Of a DNA stretch of 14,995 bases, positions 7,501 through 14,019 are shown one piece after another. The stretch covers positions 1-14,995 of the forward strand of contig DATLQT010000055.1 of assembly GCA_035535055.1 (NCBI GenBank). The letters run 5' to 3'. The stretch's first letter is position 1; every line of letters starts with the position of its first letter. The notes beneath the pieces are model-generated. The model did no database searches, had not been told where the DNA came from, and was given only the letters and a program-made list of their open reading frames with translations. The translations under genes were made by a program, and so were the position numbers. The stretch comes from UBA6019 sp035535055 (GTDB lineage Bacteria; Chloroflexota; Dormibacteria; Dormibacterales; Dormibacteraceae).

Positions 7501-8911
7501 TCGCTGGGCGCGCACCCACGTGCCCTTCGTCAGCGCCGACCCGGCCGCCCGTTGGGGCCTGCCTGTCCGCGCCGTCGACCAGGCGCTGGCCCAGCTGGTC
7601 TCCCGCGGCGAGGTGCTGGCCGGAGAGTTCCGGCCCGGGTACTCGGGCCGCGAGTACTGCCACCCCGAGGTGCTGCGGACGCTCCGCCGCCGCTCCCTTG
7701 CCGCACTCCGCCGCGAGGTCGAGCCGGTGCCGGTGGAGGTGCTCGCCCGCTTCCTCCCAGCCTGGCACGGGATCGGCGCCGAGGCCGGTGGCACGCAGCG
7801 CCTGGCGGACGTGGTGTTCGTCCTCCAGGGCCTCCCCCTGCCGGCCTCGGTGATCGAGCGCGACGTGCTGTCGTCGCGGGTGCGCGACTACCGCCCCCGG
7901 CTGCTCGATGAGTTGGTCTCGGTGGGCGAGGTTGTCTGGGTCGGGCGTGGGGCGCTCGGCGGCAAGGACGGCAGGGTCGCCCTCTATCTCCGCCGGGAGG
8001 CGGCGAGCCTGGTCCCCGACCCCATCGATCGGCCCGACGCCCCGCAGCACCAGGCGCTCCGCCAGCACCTCCAGCGGCGAGGGGCCAGCTTCTTCCAGGA
8101 CCTCTACGCGGCGGCCGGCGGCGGCGACGTCGAGACGGTCCTCGACGCGCTCTGGGATCTAGTCTGGGCCGGCGAGGTGACCAACGACACCTTCGCCCCG
8201 CTCCGCCTGATCGGCTCCAGCGCTCGGCGCCGCAGCCGCGGCCCACAGCTGCCCCGGCTGACCCCGCCTCGAGCGGGTGGTCGCTGGTCCCTCACCGAGG
8301 ACCTTCGCTCAGCCGGCTCGTCGGCCACCGAACGGCTCCACGCGATCGCCGGCGCCCTGCTCCAGCGGCACGGCGTGGTCACCCGGGAGGCGGTGCTTGC
8401 GGAGGGGACGCCGGGCGGCTTTGCCGGCGTCTACCCGGTGCTGAGGGCGATGGAGGAGGCGGGCCGCATCCGCCGCGGGTACTTCGTCGAAGGCCTGGGC
8501 GCCTCCCAATTCGCGCTGCCGGGAGCGGTCGACCGCCTGCGCGCGCTGCGAGAGCCGGACGGCCGGACCGTGGCGCTGGCGGCGACCGACCCCGCCAACC
8601 CCTATGGGATGGTCGTGCCGTGGCCCGCCTCGGCCGGACGGCCCGCACGCGCCGCCGGCGCCTACGTCGTCCTCGAGTCCGGAGAGCTGAGGCTCCTCCT
8701 GGAGAGGGGTGGCCGCTCGCTGCTCACCTTCGGGCAAGTTGACGTCGGCCATCTGGCCGTCCTGGCCGCTGTCGCCGGCGCCGCCGGCCGGATCGAGGTC
8801 CAGATGGTGGACGGCGGTCCGGTCCAAGAGTGCGGGTTGTTGCCGTTCCTCCGCGAGGCCGGCTTCAGGTCCAGCCCGCGAGGGATGGTGCTCCTGCAAA
8901 GCCATGCCTGA
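4553..8911 (+). CDS. lhr: Lhr family ATP-dependent DNA helicase
   Basis: A 1452-residue superfamily 2 helicase of the long Lhr type, close to the roughly 1500 residues of the E. coli and mycobacterial proteins. Visible motifs: Walker A APTGSGKT (43-50), DEIH (166-169), SAT (201-203), and QRIGRSGH motif VI (373-380), then the Lhr winged-helix and beta-barrel core and a long C-terminal region (beyond about 870). Near the end, a segment starting ATERLHAIAG resembles the winged-helix domains shared by Lhr C-termini and AlkZ-type glycosylases. The family unwinds DNA or RNA:DNA hybrids 3' to 5' and acts in DNA repair. GTG 4553 gives VGSLELFSPPTRAWFESAF, the usual Lhr start; an in-frame TTG at 4526 adds nine unlikely residues. 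The stop overlaps the start of the glycosylase gene by 8 bases, suggesting coupled expression and a shared repair role. Confidence 0.95.
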   Translation: MGSLELFSPPTRAWFESAFAAPTEVQERGWREVAAGRHTLMTAPTGSGKTLAAFFWCIDRLAAEPQPEVDRRARVLYVSPLKALTVDVERNLRAPLGGIALAAERLGVPVPDLAVGVRTGDTTAEERRHLSRRPPDILITTPESLFLLLTSQARQMLRSVRWVIVDEIHSLAPNKRGAHLAISLERLAALTAVDPQRIGLSATQRPLEEVGRFLGGCREVAIVDAGRRKTLSISVEVPVDDMANLGEREEFPSGPAGALPGAQDGSRASIWPAIYPRLLELIQQHHSTIVFVNSRRLAERLAARLNELAGEDLVKAHHGSIAKEHRRQIEDDLKEGRLRGLVATSSLELGIDMGAVDLVLQVEAPSSVASGIQRIGRSGHSVGEVSKGVILPKYRGDLLETAVVVERMLAGEIESTVIPNNPLDVLAQQVVAMCAIEDWDVEELGRLVRRAHPFRDLGPRAMESTLDMLSGRYPSDEFAELRPRIVWDRVAGQLRGRAGAQRLAVTSGGTIPDRGLYTVNLVEDGRRVGELDEEMVYETRPGENFVLGASTWRVLEVTPSQVLVAPAPGEIGKLAFWKGDSESRPVELGRALGVEIRELRAAGPAKAAQRLREKAGFDERATHNLLQYLEDQAQSSALPDDRTIVVERFRDELGDWRVCVLTTLGGKVHAPWALAAAARLRERTGMDVQSIHTDDGLALRFPDADQPPDLEDVLLDPEEVTELVTAQLHGSALFAARFRENAARALLLPRRRPGQRTPLWMQRQKSADLLQVAAGHPDFPILIETYRECLRDVFDLAALSELMRGVRSREVRAVVVDTDRASPFASSLLFDYIGQYLYEGDAPLAERRAQALTLDRELLAELLGTEELRELLDPAAIAALELELQGVTENGRRPRDSDEAADLLRRLGDLSEAEAAARGVPASWLGELAQERRAVPVRVAGEPRWIAVEDAARYRDALAVSLPAGLPEAFLGPGPEPLLGLLARWARTHVPFVSADPAARWGLPVRAVDQALAQLVSRGEVLAGEFRPGYSGREYCHPEVLRTLRRRSLAALRREVEPVPVEVLARFLPAWHGIGAEAGGTQRLADVVFVLQGLPLPASVIERDVLSSRVRDYRPRLLDELVSVGEVVWVGRGALGGKDGRVALYLRREAASLVPDPIDRPDAPQHQALRQHLQRRGASFFQDLYAAAGGGDVETVLDALWDLVWAGEVTNDTFAPLRLIGSSARRRSRGPQLPRLTPPRAGGRWSLTEDLRSAGSSATERLHAIAGALLQRHGVVTREAVLAEGTPGGFAGVYPVLRAMEEAGRIRRGYFVEGLGASQFALPGAVDRLRALREPDGRTVALAATDPANPYGMVVPWPASAGRPARAAGAYVVLESGELRLLLERGGRSLLTFGQVDVGHLAVLAAVAGAAGRIEVQMVDGGPVQECGLLPFLREAGFRSSPRGMVLLQSHA

Positions 8912-9650
8912 AGGCGACACCCTGCGGCGGACCGCGGACGCGCTCCGTGGGCGGCTGCTGGGGAAGGAGATCAGCCAGGCGCGGCCCGACTTTCTAAAGC
9001 GCGTCGAGGGGACGACGGTCACCTCGATCGAGGCCAACGGCAAGCACCTCCTGATCGGGTTCGACTCCGGGCTCGTGCTCCACAGCCACCTCCGGATGAC
9101 CGGCAGCTGGCACCTCTACAAGCCCGGCGAGGCGTGGCGGAAACCGGCGCGGCTGGCGACCGCCGTCCTGGCCGGCGCCGACGCCGTGGCCGTCCTCTTC
9201 AGCGCGCCGACCGCCGAGCTGGTCCGCTCCAAAGACGCCGTACACGAACTCGCCCACCTCGGTCCCGACATGCTCGCGCCCGAGCTGGACCTGACCGAGA
9301 TCCTCCGCCGCGCCCGTTCGTCGCCGAGGCAGGCGCTGGGAGAGCTGCTCCTCGACCAGCGCGTGGCGGCGGGGATCGGCAACATCCACAAGTGCGAGGC
9401 GCTATGGCGCCTTCGACTCGATCCCTGGCGGCCGGCGAGCGACCTGAGCGACGCCGAGCTCGGCGCGCTCTTCCAGGAGGCGCGGACCGGGCTCCAGGCC
9501 GGGGTGCGGGGAATCGTCCGCCCCGCCGTCGCGGGGCGCGCCGGCCGTTCCTGCCCGCGGTGCTCGCATCGCATCCAATGCGTCCTCCAGGGCGCTCCGC
9601 CGCGTTTCACCTACTACTGCCCGACGTGCCAAACGGGCGTCCTGCGATGA
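8904..9650 (+). CDS. nei: Fpg/Nei family DNA glycosylase/AP lyase
   Basis: A 248-residue base-excision-repair enzyme that removes oxidised bases and nicks the abasic site. It begins MPEGDT, with catalytic P2 and E3 exposed after loss of Met. The conserved lysine is K47 in GKHL, followed by HSHLRMTGSW (60-69), the helix-two-turn-helix segment QRVAAGIGN (152-160), and a C-terminal zinc finger with C217, C220, C239 and C242. The ATG at 8904 lies inside the last codons of lhr, giving an 8-base overlap. In M. tuberculosis lhr (Rv3296) is followed by nei (Rv3297), and the GKHL and HSHL blocks look like that protein, so Nei is the better guess than Fpg; lesion preference is not shown by sequence alone. 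Confidence 0.9.
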   Translation: MPEGDTLRRTADALRGRLLGKEISQARPDFLKRVEGTTVTSIEANGKHLLIGFDSGLVLHSHLRMTGSWHLYKPGEAWRKPARLATAVLAGADAVAVLFSAPTAELVRSKDAVHELAHLGPDMLAPELDLTEILRRARSSPRQALGELLLDQRVAAGIGNIHKCEALWRLRLDPWRPASDLSDAELGALFQEARTGLQAGVRGIVRPAVAGRAGRSCPRCSHRIQCVLQGAPPRFTYYCPTCQTGVLR

Positions 9651-9651
9651 T
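9646..9651 (+). promoter_or_regulatory. Candidate -10 box before the molybdopterin subunit gene
   Basis: GATGAT matches TATAAT at four of six positions and ends exactly 6 bases before GTG 9658. It overlaps the TGA stop of the glycosylase gene. There is no Shine-Dalgarno sequence here. The same spacing is seen before two other genes in this window, which is the main reason to list it; alone it would be weak. Confidence 0.25.
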
Positions 9652-9657
9652 GCGTCG

Positions 9658-11859
9658 GTGGCTGTGACCGAGGCGGGCGCCCGCCGGATCGACGGGTTGC
9701 CGAAGCTTCGGGGGGAGACTGTCTTCACCCAGGATCTCAAGCCCGGCCGCCTGCTCCACGTCCGCCTGGTGCTGAGCTCGTACCCCAGCGCGAAGGTGAC
9801 CTCGGTGGACGGCACGGAGGCGATGGAGGTCCCGGGGGTCGTCGCCGTGCTCACCGGCGCCGACCTGGCCCCGGTCGAGGCGGCGGGACCGGACCAGCCG
9901 CTGGCCGACGGCCGGGTCTTCTACATCGGTCAGCCGATCGCCGCCGTGGCGGCGGAGACCGAGGCCGCGGCGGCCGATGGCGCCACCAGGGTCGTCGTCG
10001 AATACGAGGAGCTGCCGGCGGTCGCCGATCCCTTCGAGGCGATGAAGGAGCAGGCGCCGCTGGTCCTGCCCGAGCGGGCCGAGGGCTTCGACGACGTCTC
10101 CATCCACGGAGGCGGCGACACCGAGAACGAGACCGAGGCGCGGCCCCGCAACGTCAGCGCGGTGGCCCACCAGGAGAGCGGCGACATCGCAGCCGGCCTC
10201 GCGGAGGCCGAGGTGGTGATCGAAGGTCACTTCGTGATGCCGGGCGCCCACCAGGGCTTCATCGAGCCCCACGTCGCGATCGCCGCACCTGAGCCGGGCG
10301 GTGGCGTCGCGCTCTGGTGCCCGACCCAGGGACATCGCTTTGTCCGCGACGAGGTCGCCAAGCTGCTGAAGCTGCCGGTGTCGAAGGTCCGGGTGATCTC
10401 GATGCCGGTCGGCGGCGGCTTCGGGGGCAAGGTGGTCCTCCTCGAGCCGCTGGCGGCGCTGGTCGCGGTCAAGCTCCGCCGGCCGATCCAGATCGCGCTC
10501 ACCCGCAGCGAGGAGTTCTTGGTGGGCCGGCCCGCCCCGGCCAGCTACACCGACATCAAGCTGGGCGCGAAGCGGGACGGTGCGATCACCGCCCTCGAGA
10601 TCCGGATGATCTACGACAACGGCGCCGCCTCCGGCTGGCACGGCAACATCTCGGGCGTCCTCTTCAATGCCGCCTACCTGGTGCCCAACTTCTCCTACAC
10701 GGGCTACGAGGTGTCCACCAACAAGACCCCCGTCGACGCCTACCGGGCCCCGGGCGGCACCCAGGCCTTCTTCGTCCTCGAATCGGTCCTCGACGAGCTG
10801 GCCGCCAAGCTGGAGATGGATCCCATCGAGCTGAGGCTGCGCAACGCGCGCCGGGAGGGGGAGCAGCTGCCAAGCGGCGAGCACGCCGCGATCGGGCTTG
10901 TCCAGGTCCTGGAGGCCGCCCGCAGCCACCCTCTTTACAGTGCTGCGCGCGCCTCTGGCGAGGGGCTCGGCATCGCGGTCGGCGCCTGGGGCGGTGCCTT
11001 CGGCGCGGCCGCCGCCGGGTGCCGGGTCGAACCCGACGGGAGCCTCACCGTCCAGGTCGGCACGGTGGACATCAGCGGCTCCAGCACCGGGCTGGCGATG
11101 ATCGCGGCGGAGATCTTCGGGGTCCCGCTGGACAAGGTCCAGGTGGAGCTCGGCGACACCGCCAGCGCCCCCCAGGGACCGGTCGCGGGCGGCAGCATCA
11201 CCACCGGCACCGTCGGCTTCGCCGTTTCAGCAGCCGCGGCGGACGCCCGCCGCCAGGTCCTCGAGATCGCTGCCGAGCAGCTGGAGGCGGCTCCCGAGGA
11301 CCTCGAGATCAGCGATGGTTCGGTCCGGGTGAAGGGCGTCCCGGACCGACGGATCAGTGTCGGCGAGCTGGCCATGGGTGGCAAGGCGGGTGCGCCGGTG
11401 CTCGGGCGCGGCCGGACCCGCATCGAGCGCCAGTCGCCGGCCTTCACCGTCCATCTCTGCCGGGTCGCGGTGGACCGAGAGACGGGTTCCTACCGGCTCA
11501 CCGGTTACGCCGCCATCCAGGACACCGGTCGCACCATCAACCCGCCCGAGGTGGAGGGCCAGATCCACGGCGGCGTCCTCCAGGGCCTGGCGCGGGCGAT
11601 GGGCGAGCAGCTCGCCTATGACGGCGGGGGCCAGCTTCGGACGGGCAGCTTCCTCGACTACGAGCTGCCGACAGCCGACCAGGTGCCGGCGATCGACGTC
11701 CAGATCGTGGAGGTGCGCGCCTCGACCGGGATCGGCACCCGCGGCGTCGGCGAGCCCCCCGCGGTGCCGGGCCCCGCCGCCCTGGTCAACGCTATCGCGT
11801 CGGCGACCGGGGTCAGGATCCGGGAGCTGCCGATCGCGCCCGACCGGCTGGTGGGCTAG
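9658..11859 (+). CDS. Xanthine dehydrogenase/aldehyde oxidase family, molybdopterin-binding large subunit
   Basis: A 733-residue cytosolic molybdenum hydroxylase subunit, near the family's usual 750-780. Order: the N-terminal a/b hammerhead domain (about 8-130), then molybdopterin domains with VGGGFGGK (251-258), the active-site loop AYRAPGG (361-367), GGSITTGTVGF (511-521), and a C-terminal GVGEPPAVPGPAA block in which E699 is the conserved catalytic glutamate. The AYRAPGG loop lacks the AYRCSFR signature of form I CO dehydrogenase, so it is more likely an aldehyde or N-heterocycle hydroxylase; substrate unknown. Such enzymes normally need a 2Fe-2S subunit and an FAD subunit encoded next door; neither is nearby here. 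GTG 9658 gives the expected start; GTG 9664 is an alternative. It begins 7 bases after nei and ends 9 bases before the oxidoreductase gene. Confidence 0.9.
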   Translation: MAVTEAGARRIDGLPKLRGETVFTQDLKPGRLLHVRLVLSSYPSAKVTSVDGTEAMEVPGVVAVLTGADLAPVEAAGPDQPLADGRVFYIGQPIAAVAAETEAAAADGATRVVVEYEELPAVADPFEAMKEQAPLVLPERAEGFDDVSIHGGGDTENETEARPRNVSAVAHQESGDIAAGLAEAEVVIEGHFVMPGAHQGFIEPHVAIAAPEPGGGVALWCPTQGHRFVRDEVAKLLKLPVSKVRVISMPVGGGFGGKVVLLEPLAALVAVKLRRPIQIALTRSEEFLVGRPAPASYTDIKLGAKRDGAITALEIRMIYDNGAASGWHGNISGVLFNAAYLVPNFSYTGYEVSTNKTPVDAYRAPGGTQAFFVLESVLDELAAKLEMDPIELRLRNARREGEQLPSGEHAAIGLVQVLEAARSHPLYSAARASGEGLGIAVGAWGGAFGAAAAGCRVEPDGSLTVQVGTVDISGSSTGLAMIAAEIFGVPLDKVQVELGDTASAPQGPVAGGSITTGTVGFAVSAAAADARRQVLEIAAEQLEAAPEDLEISDGSVRVKGVPDRRISVGELAMGGKAGAPVLGRGRTRIERQSPAFTVHLCRVAVDRETGSYRLTGYAAIQDTGRTINPPEVEGQIHGGVLQGLARAMGEQLAYDGGGQLRTGSFLDYELPTADQVPAIDVQIVEVRASTGIGTRGVGEPPAVPGPAALVNAIASATGVRIRELPIAPDRLVG

Positions 11860-11862
11860 GTT
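11857..11862 (+). promoter_or_regulatory. Candidate -10 box before the quinone oxidoreductase gene
   Basis: TAGGTT fits the minimal TAnnnT form and ends exactly 6 bases before ATG 11869. Its first three bases are the TAG stop codon of the upstream gene. No Shine-Dalgarno sequence is obvious in the 9-base gap. Weak if taken alone; listed because spacing repeats in this window. Confidence 0.25.
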
Positions 11863-11868
11863 CTCGGA

Positions 11869-12786
11869 ATGCGAGCTGTCGTCGCAACCCGAATCGGCGG
11901 ACCCGAGGTGATGGAGGTCCAGGACGTTCCCCGCCCGGAGCCCGGACCCGGGCAGAAACTGATCAAGGTCCGCCGTGCCGGCGTCAACTTCGCCGACCTC
12001 TCCTCGACCCAGGGAAAGTACGCGATGGCGCCCCCACCGCCCTTCATCCCCGGCCTCGAGGTCTCCGGCCACGACCAGGATGGCAAGCCGGTCTTCGCGA
12101 TCGTGCCCAGCGGAGGCTATGCCGAGTATGTGGTGGCCGACCTCGCCTGGAGCGCCGATGGGTTGAACCTCGATGACGCGGGCGGCTACGCCCTCACCGG
12201 GCTCACCGCCTTCTATGCCCTGCGTCATGTCGGGCGCCTGCAGCCGGGCGAGACGGTGCTCGTGACCGCCGCGGCGGGTGGTGCCGGCAGCTGCGCGATC
12301 CAGGTCGCAAGGGCGCTCGGGGCCGGGCGCGTCATCGGAATGGCGGGCTCCCCGGAGAAGCGGGCGCGGGTGCTCGAGCTGGGCGCCGACGCAGCGATCG
12401 ACTACGAGGAGCCGGTCCCCGGCAAGGTGGACGTAATGGTCGACATGGTCGGCGGCGACGTCTTCGCGCGGGCCGTCGACTCGATGGCGGTGTTCGGCCG
12501 GATGGTGTGCATCGGCTCGGCCTCCGGCCAGGTCCAGCAGATCCCTACCGTGGGCGTGCTGCGGATGCTTGGGGTCGGAGTCTTTCCCTTCAGCATGGGC
12601 GCCCTGCGTGGGCGCGACCCCGCGCTCTTCCTCGAGACCAGCGTCGAGGGGATCGAGCTCATCCGCTCGGGCAAGCTGCGGCCGCCGATCGGCAGGGTGC
12701 TGCCGCTGGCGGAGGCGGCGGAGGCCCATCGGCTGGTCGGGAGCCGGGCGACGATGGGCAAGGTGCTGCTAGCGGTCGAGGACTGA
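11869..12786 (+). CDS. MDR superfamily NADPH:quinone oxidoreductase-like protein
   Basis: A 305-residue zinc-independent medium-chain dehydrogenase/reductase. The N-terminal GroES-like domain (about 1-115) carries GPEVMEVQDVPRPEPGPGQ and GVNFADL, typical of the quinone oxidoreductase branch. The Rossmann domain (about 116-255) has the nucleotide loop AAAGGAG (134-140), then LGADAAIDY (171-179). The C-terminal strand and helix include AEAAEAHRLVGSRATMGKVLL. No set of four structural-zinc cysteines is present. The family uses NADPH to reduce quinones or activated alkenes. It starts 9 bases after the molybdenum subunit gene; the pairing could indicate one redox pathway, but sharing of substrate or electrons is only inference. 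Confidence 0.88.
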   Translation: MRAVVATRIGGPEVMEVQDVPRPEPGPGQKLIKVRRAGVNFADLSSTQGKYAMAPPPPFIPGLEVSGHDQDGKPVFAIVPSGGYAEYVVADLAWSADGLNLDDAGGYALTGLTAFYALRHVGRLQPGETVLVTAAAGGAGSCAIQVARALGAGRVIGMAGSPEKRARVLELGADAAIDYEEPVPGKVDVMVDMVGGDVFARAVDSMAVFGRMVCIGSASGQVQQIPTVGVLRMLGVGVFPFSMGALRGRDPALFLETSVEGIELIRSGKLRPPIGRVLPLAEAAEAHRLVGSRATMGKVLLAVED

Positions 12787-12796
12787 ACATCACGAC

Positions 12797-12834
12797 AAGG
12801 CCCCGGCTCCGGCTCCGGTCTCGGGTGGGGTTTT
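12797..12834 (+). terminator. Possible rho-independent terminator
   Basis: AAGGCCCC (12797-12804) can pair with GGGGTTTT (12827-12834) using four G-C, two G-T and two A-T pairs around a GC-rich 22-base loop that itself holds repeated CCGGCT units (12803-12814). It starts 10 bases after the oxidoreductase stop, so it would end transcription of the plus-strand genes upstream. The T-run is short and lies within the stem. Confidence 0.4.
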
Positions 12835-12949
12835 CCGCTCGTAGAAAGAGCCACCGTGCCACAACCGGAACAGTTGACCGCGGCAGCCAAACTGGACCCA
12901 TCAGCCCGGTCAGCCTCCAGGGAGGGTGGGATGCGGTCGGTGGAGGCGA

Positions 12950-12955
12950 GATAAT
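12950..12955 (+). promoter_or_regulatory. Candidate -10 box of the E1 alpha/beta operon (leaderless)
   Basis: GATAAT matches TATAAT at five of six positions and ends exactly 6 bases before GTG 12962, so the transcript would begin at or next to the start codon. No good -35 sits 16-18 bases upstream. A GGAGG at 12942-12946 lies 15 bases before the GTG, too far for a standard ribosome site. This is the strongest of the five candidate -10 boxes listed. Confidence 0.45.
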
Positions 12956-12961
12956 TGCCAG

Positions 12962-14017
12962 GTGAGTGAGGACGGCGTCTACCAGGTGCTCGATCCGGCG
13001 GGCAAGCTTCGCGAGGGCGCCAAGCCGGCGCTCGACGACGAGTTCGTCCTCGAAGCGCTGCGCTGGATGATCCTGAGCCGCGCCTTCGACGCCAAGGCGA
13101 CGGCGCTCCAGAGGCAGGGCCGGTTCGGGGTCTTCTCCCCGGTCCTCGGCCAGGAGGCCGCCGTGGTCGGGTCCGCGATGGCCTTCGATCCCAAGATCGA
13201 CTGGCTGGTCCCGCAGTACCGCGAACTGCCGGCCTACCTCATGTGGGGCCTGCCGCTCAGCAAGCACATCCTCAACCTGAGCGGCAACCCGGTCGCGGGG
13301 CGGATCCCCGACGATGTGAAGATGCTGCCCACCCAGGTGGCTCTGGCGGCCCAGCTGCCGCACGCCGTGGGAATCGCCTGGGGCCTCAAGATCCAGGGCA
13401 AGGAGGGCGCGGTCGTCACCTACCTAGGCGAGGGCGCCTCCTCGGAGGGGGACTTCCACGAGGCCTGCAACCTGGCCGGCGTCACCGGGTCGCCGATCGT
13501 CTTCTTCCTCCAGAACAACCAGTGGGCGATCTCCACCCCACGTGCCTACCAGTCGGCCGCCAGGCAATTCTCCGACCGCGCCGCCGGCTACGGCTTCCCG
13601 GGCCGGGTCGTGGACGGCAACGACCTGCTGGCCGTCTACGAGGTGACCAAAGAGGCCGTTGACCGCGCCCGCCGGGGCGATGGCCCCACCCTCATCGAGG
13701 CCGTCACCTACCGGATGTCGTTCCACAACACCACCGACAACCCGAGCCGCTACCAGGACCCGAAGGACCTCGACGAGGCGCGGCAGCGTGATCCCATCGA
13801 CCGCGTCGAGGCCTACCTCCGCGAGCGCGGGTTGTGGAGCGAGGAGACCGAGCGGGAGTTCAAGGAGGCCGCCGCGAAGGAGATCGATGACGCCGTCGCA
13901 GACGCCCAGAAGGCGCCTCCGCCTCAGCCCTCGCAGATCTTCGACAACGTGTATTCGGACCTCAGCCCGCGGCTGGCCCGCCAGCGCGACGAGATGCTGG
14001 GCAGGCTTCCCAAGTAG
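12962..14017 (+). CDS. 2-oxo acid dehydrogenase E1 component, alpha subunit
   Basis: A 351-residue thiamine diphosphate enzyme subunit that, with E1 beta, decarboxylates a 2-oxo acid (pyruvate or branched-chain) and passes the acyl group to E2 lipoate. Seen: the LPHAVGIAWG block (132-141), the ThDP motif YLGEGASSEGDFHEACN (154-170) ending at N185-N186 of QNNQWAIS, and the loop YRMSFHNTTDNPSRY (250-264) with H255. The classic motif is GDG; here it is GEG (156-158). The C-terminal IFDNVYSD is shared with Thermus-type branched-chain E1 alpha as I recall it. GTG 12962 gives VSEDGVYQVLDP and follows a good -10 box; an upstream GTG at 12926 would add a poorly fitting 12 residues. Two bases separate its stop from the E1 beta start. 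Substrate remains undecided. Confidence 0.9.
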   Translation: MSEDGVYQVLDPAGKLREGAKPALDDEFVLEALRWMILSRAFDAKATALQRQGRFGVFSPVLGQEAAVVGSAMAFDPKIDWLVPQYRELPAYLMWGLPLSKHILNLSGNPVAGRIPDDVKMLPTQVALAAQLPHAVGIAWGLKIQGKEGAVVTYLGEGASSEGDFHEACNLAGVTGSPIVFFLQNNQWAISTPRAYQSAARQFSDRAAGYGFPGRVVDGNDLLAVYEVTKEAVDRARRGDGPTLIEAVTYRMSFHNTTDNPSRYQDPKDLDEARQRDPIDRVEAYLRERGLWSEETEREFKEAAAKEIDDAVADAQKAPPPQPSQIFDNVYSDLSPRLARQRDEMLGRLPK

Positions 14018-14019
14018 CC

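Larger units (their letters stand above)
12787..12961. other. Longest intergenic gap (175 bases)
   Basis: This is the only sizeable gap between genes. Besides the possible terminator at its left end and the -10 box at its right end, it holds TTGACC (12874-12879), a five-of-six match to a -35 box but with no -10 at the right distance, and a small CCTCC/GGAGG inverted repeat near 12915. It probably serves as the promoter and leader-free control region for the E1 genes. No small ORF or RNA gene is evident. Confidence 0.5.

Noticed and set aside
10317..11621. Plus-strand ORF of 434 codons in another frame of the molybdenum subunit gene
   Set aside because: Extreme Arg/Gly/Pro/His content and complete overlap with a recognised gene.
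9658..11859. Carbon monoxide dehydrogenase large subunit (CoxL)
   Set aside because: The active-site loop is AYRAPGG, not AYRCSFR, and no CoxM/CoxS genes are adjacent.
11227..12729. Minus-strand ORF of 500 codons across the molybdenum subunit and oxidoreductase genes
   Set aside because: It spans two well-supported plus-strand genes and reads as Asp/His/Arg/Gly-rich low-complexity sequence.
12874..12879. TTGACC as the -35 of the E1 operon
   Set aside because: It lies about 70 bases before the GATAAT box, far from the usual 16-18 base spacing, and no -10 follows at the right distance.
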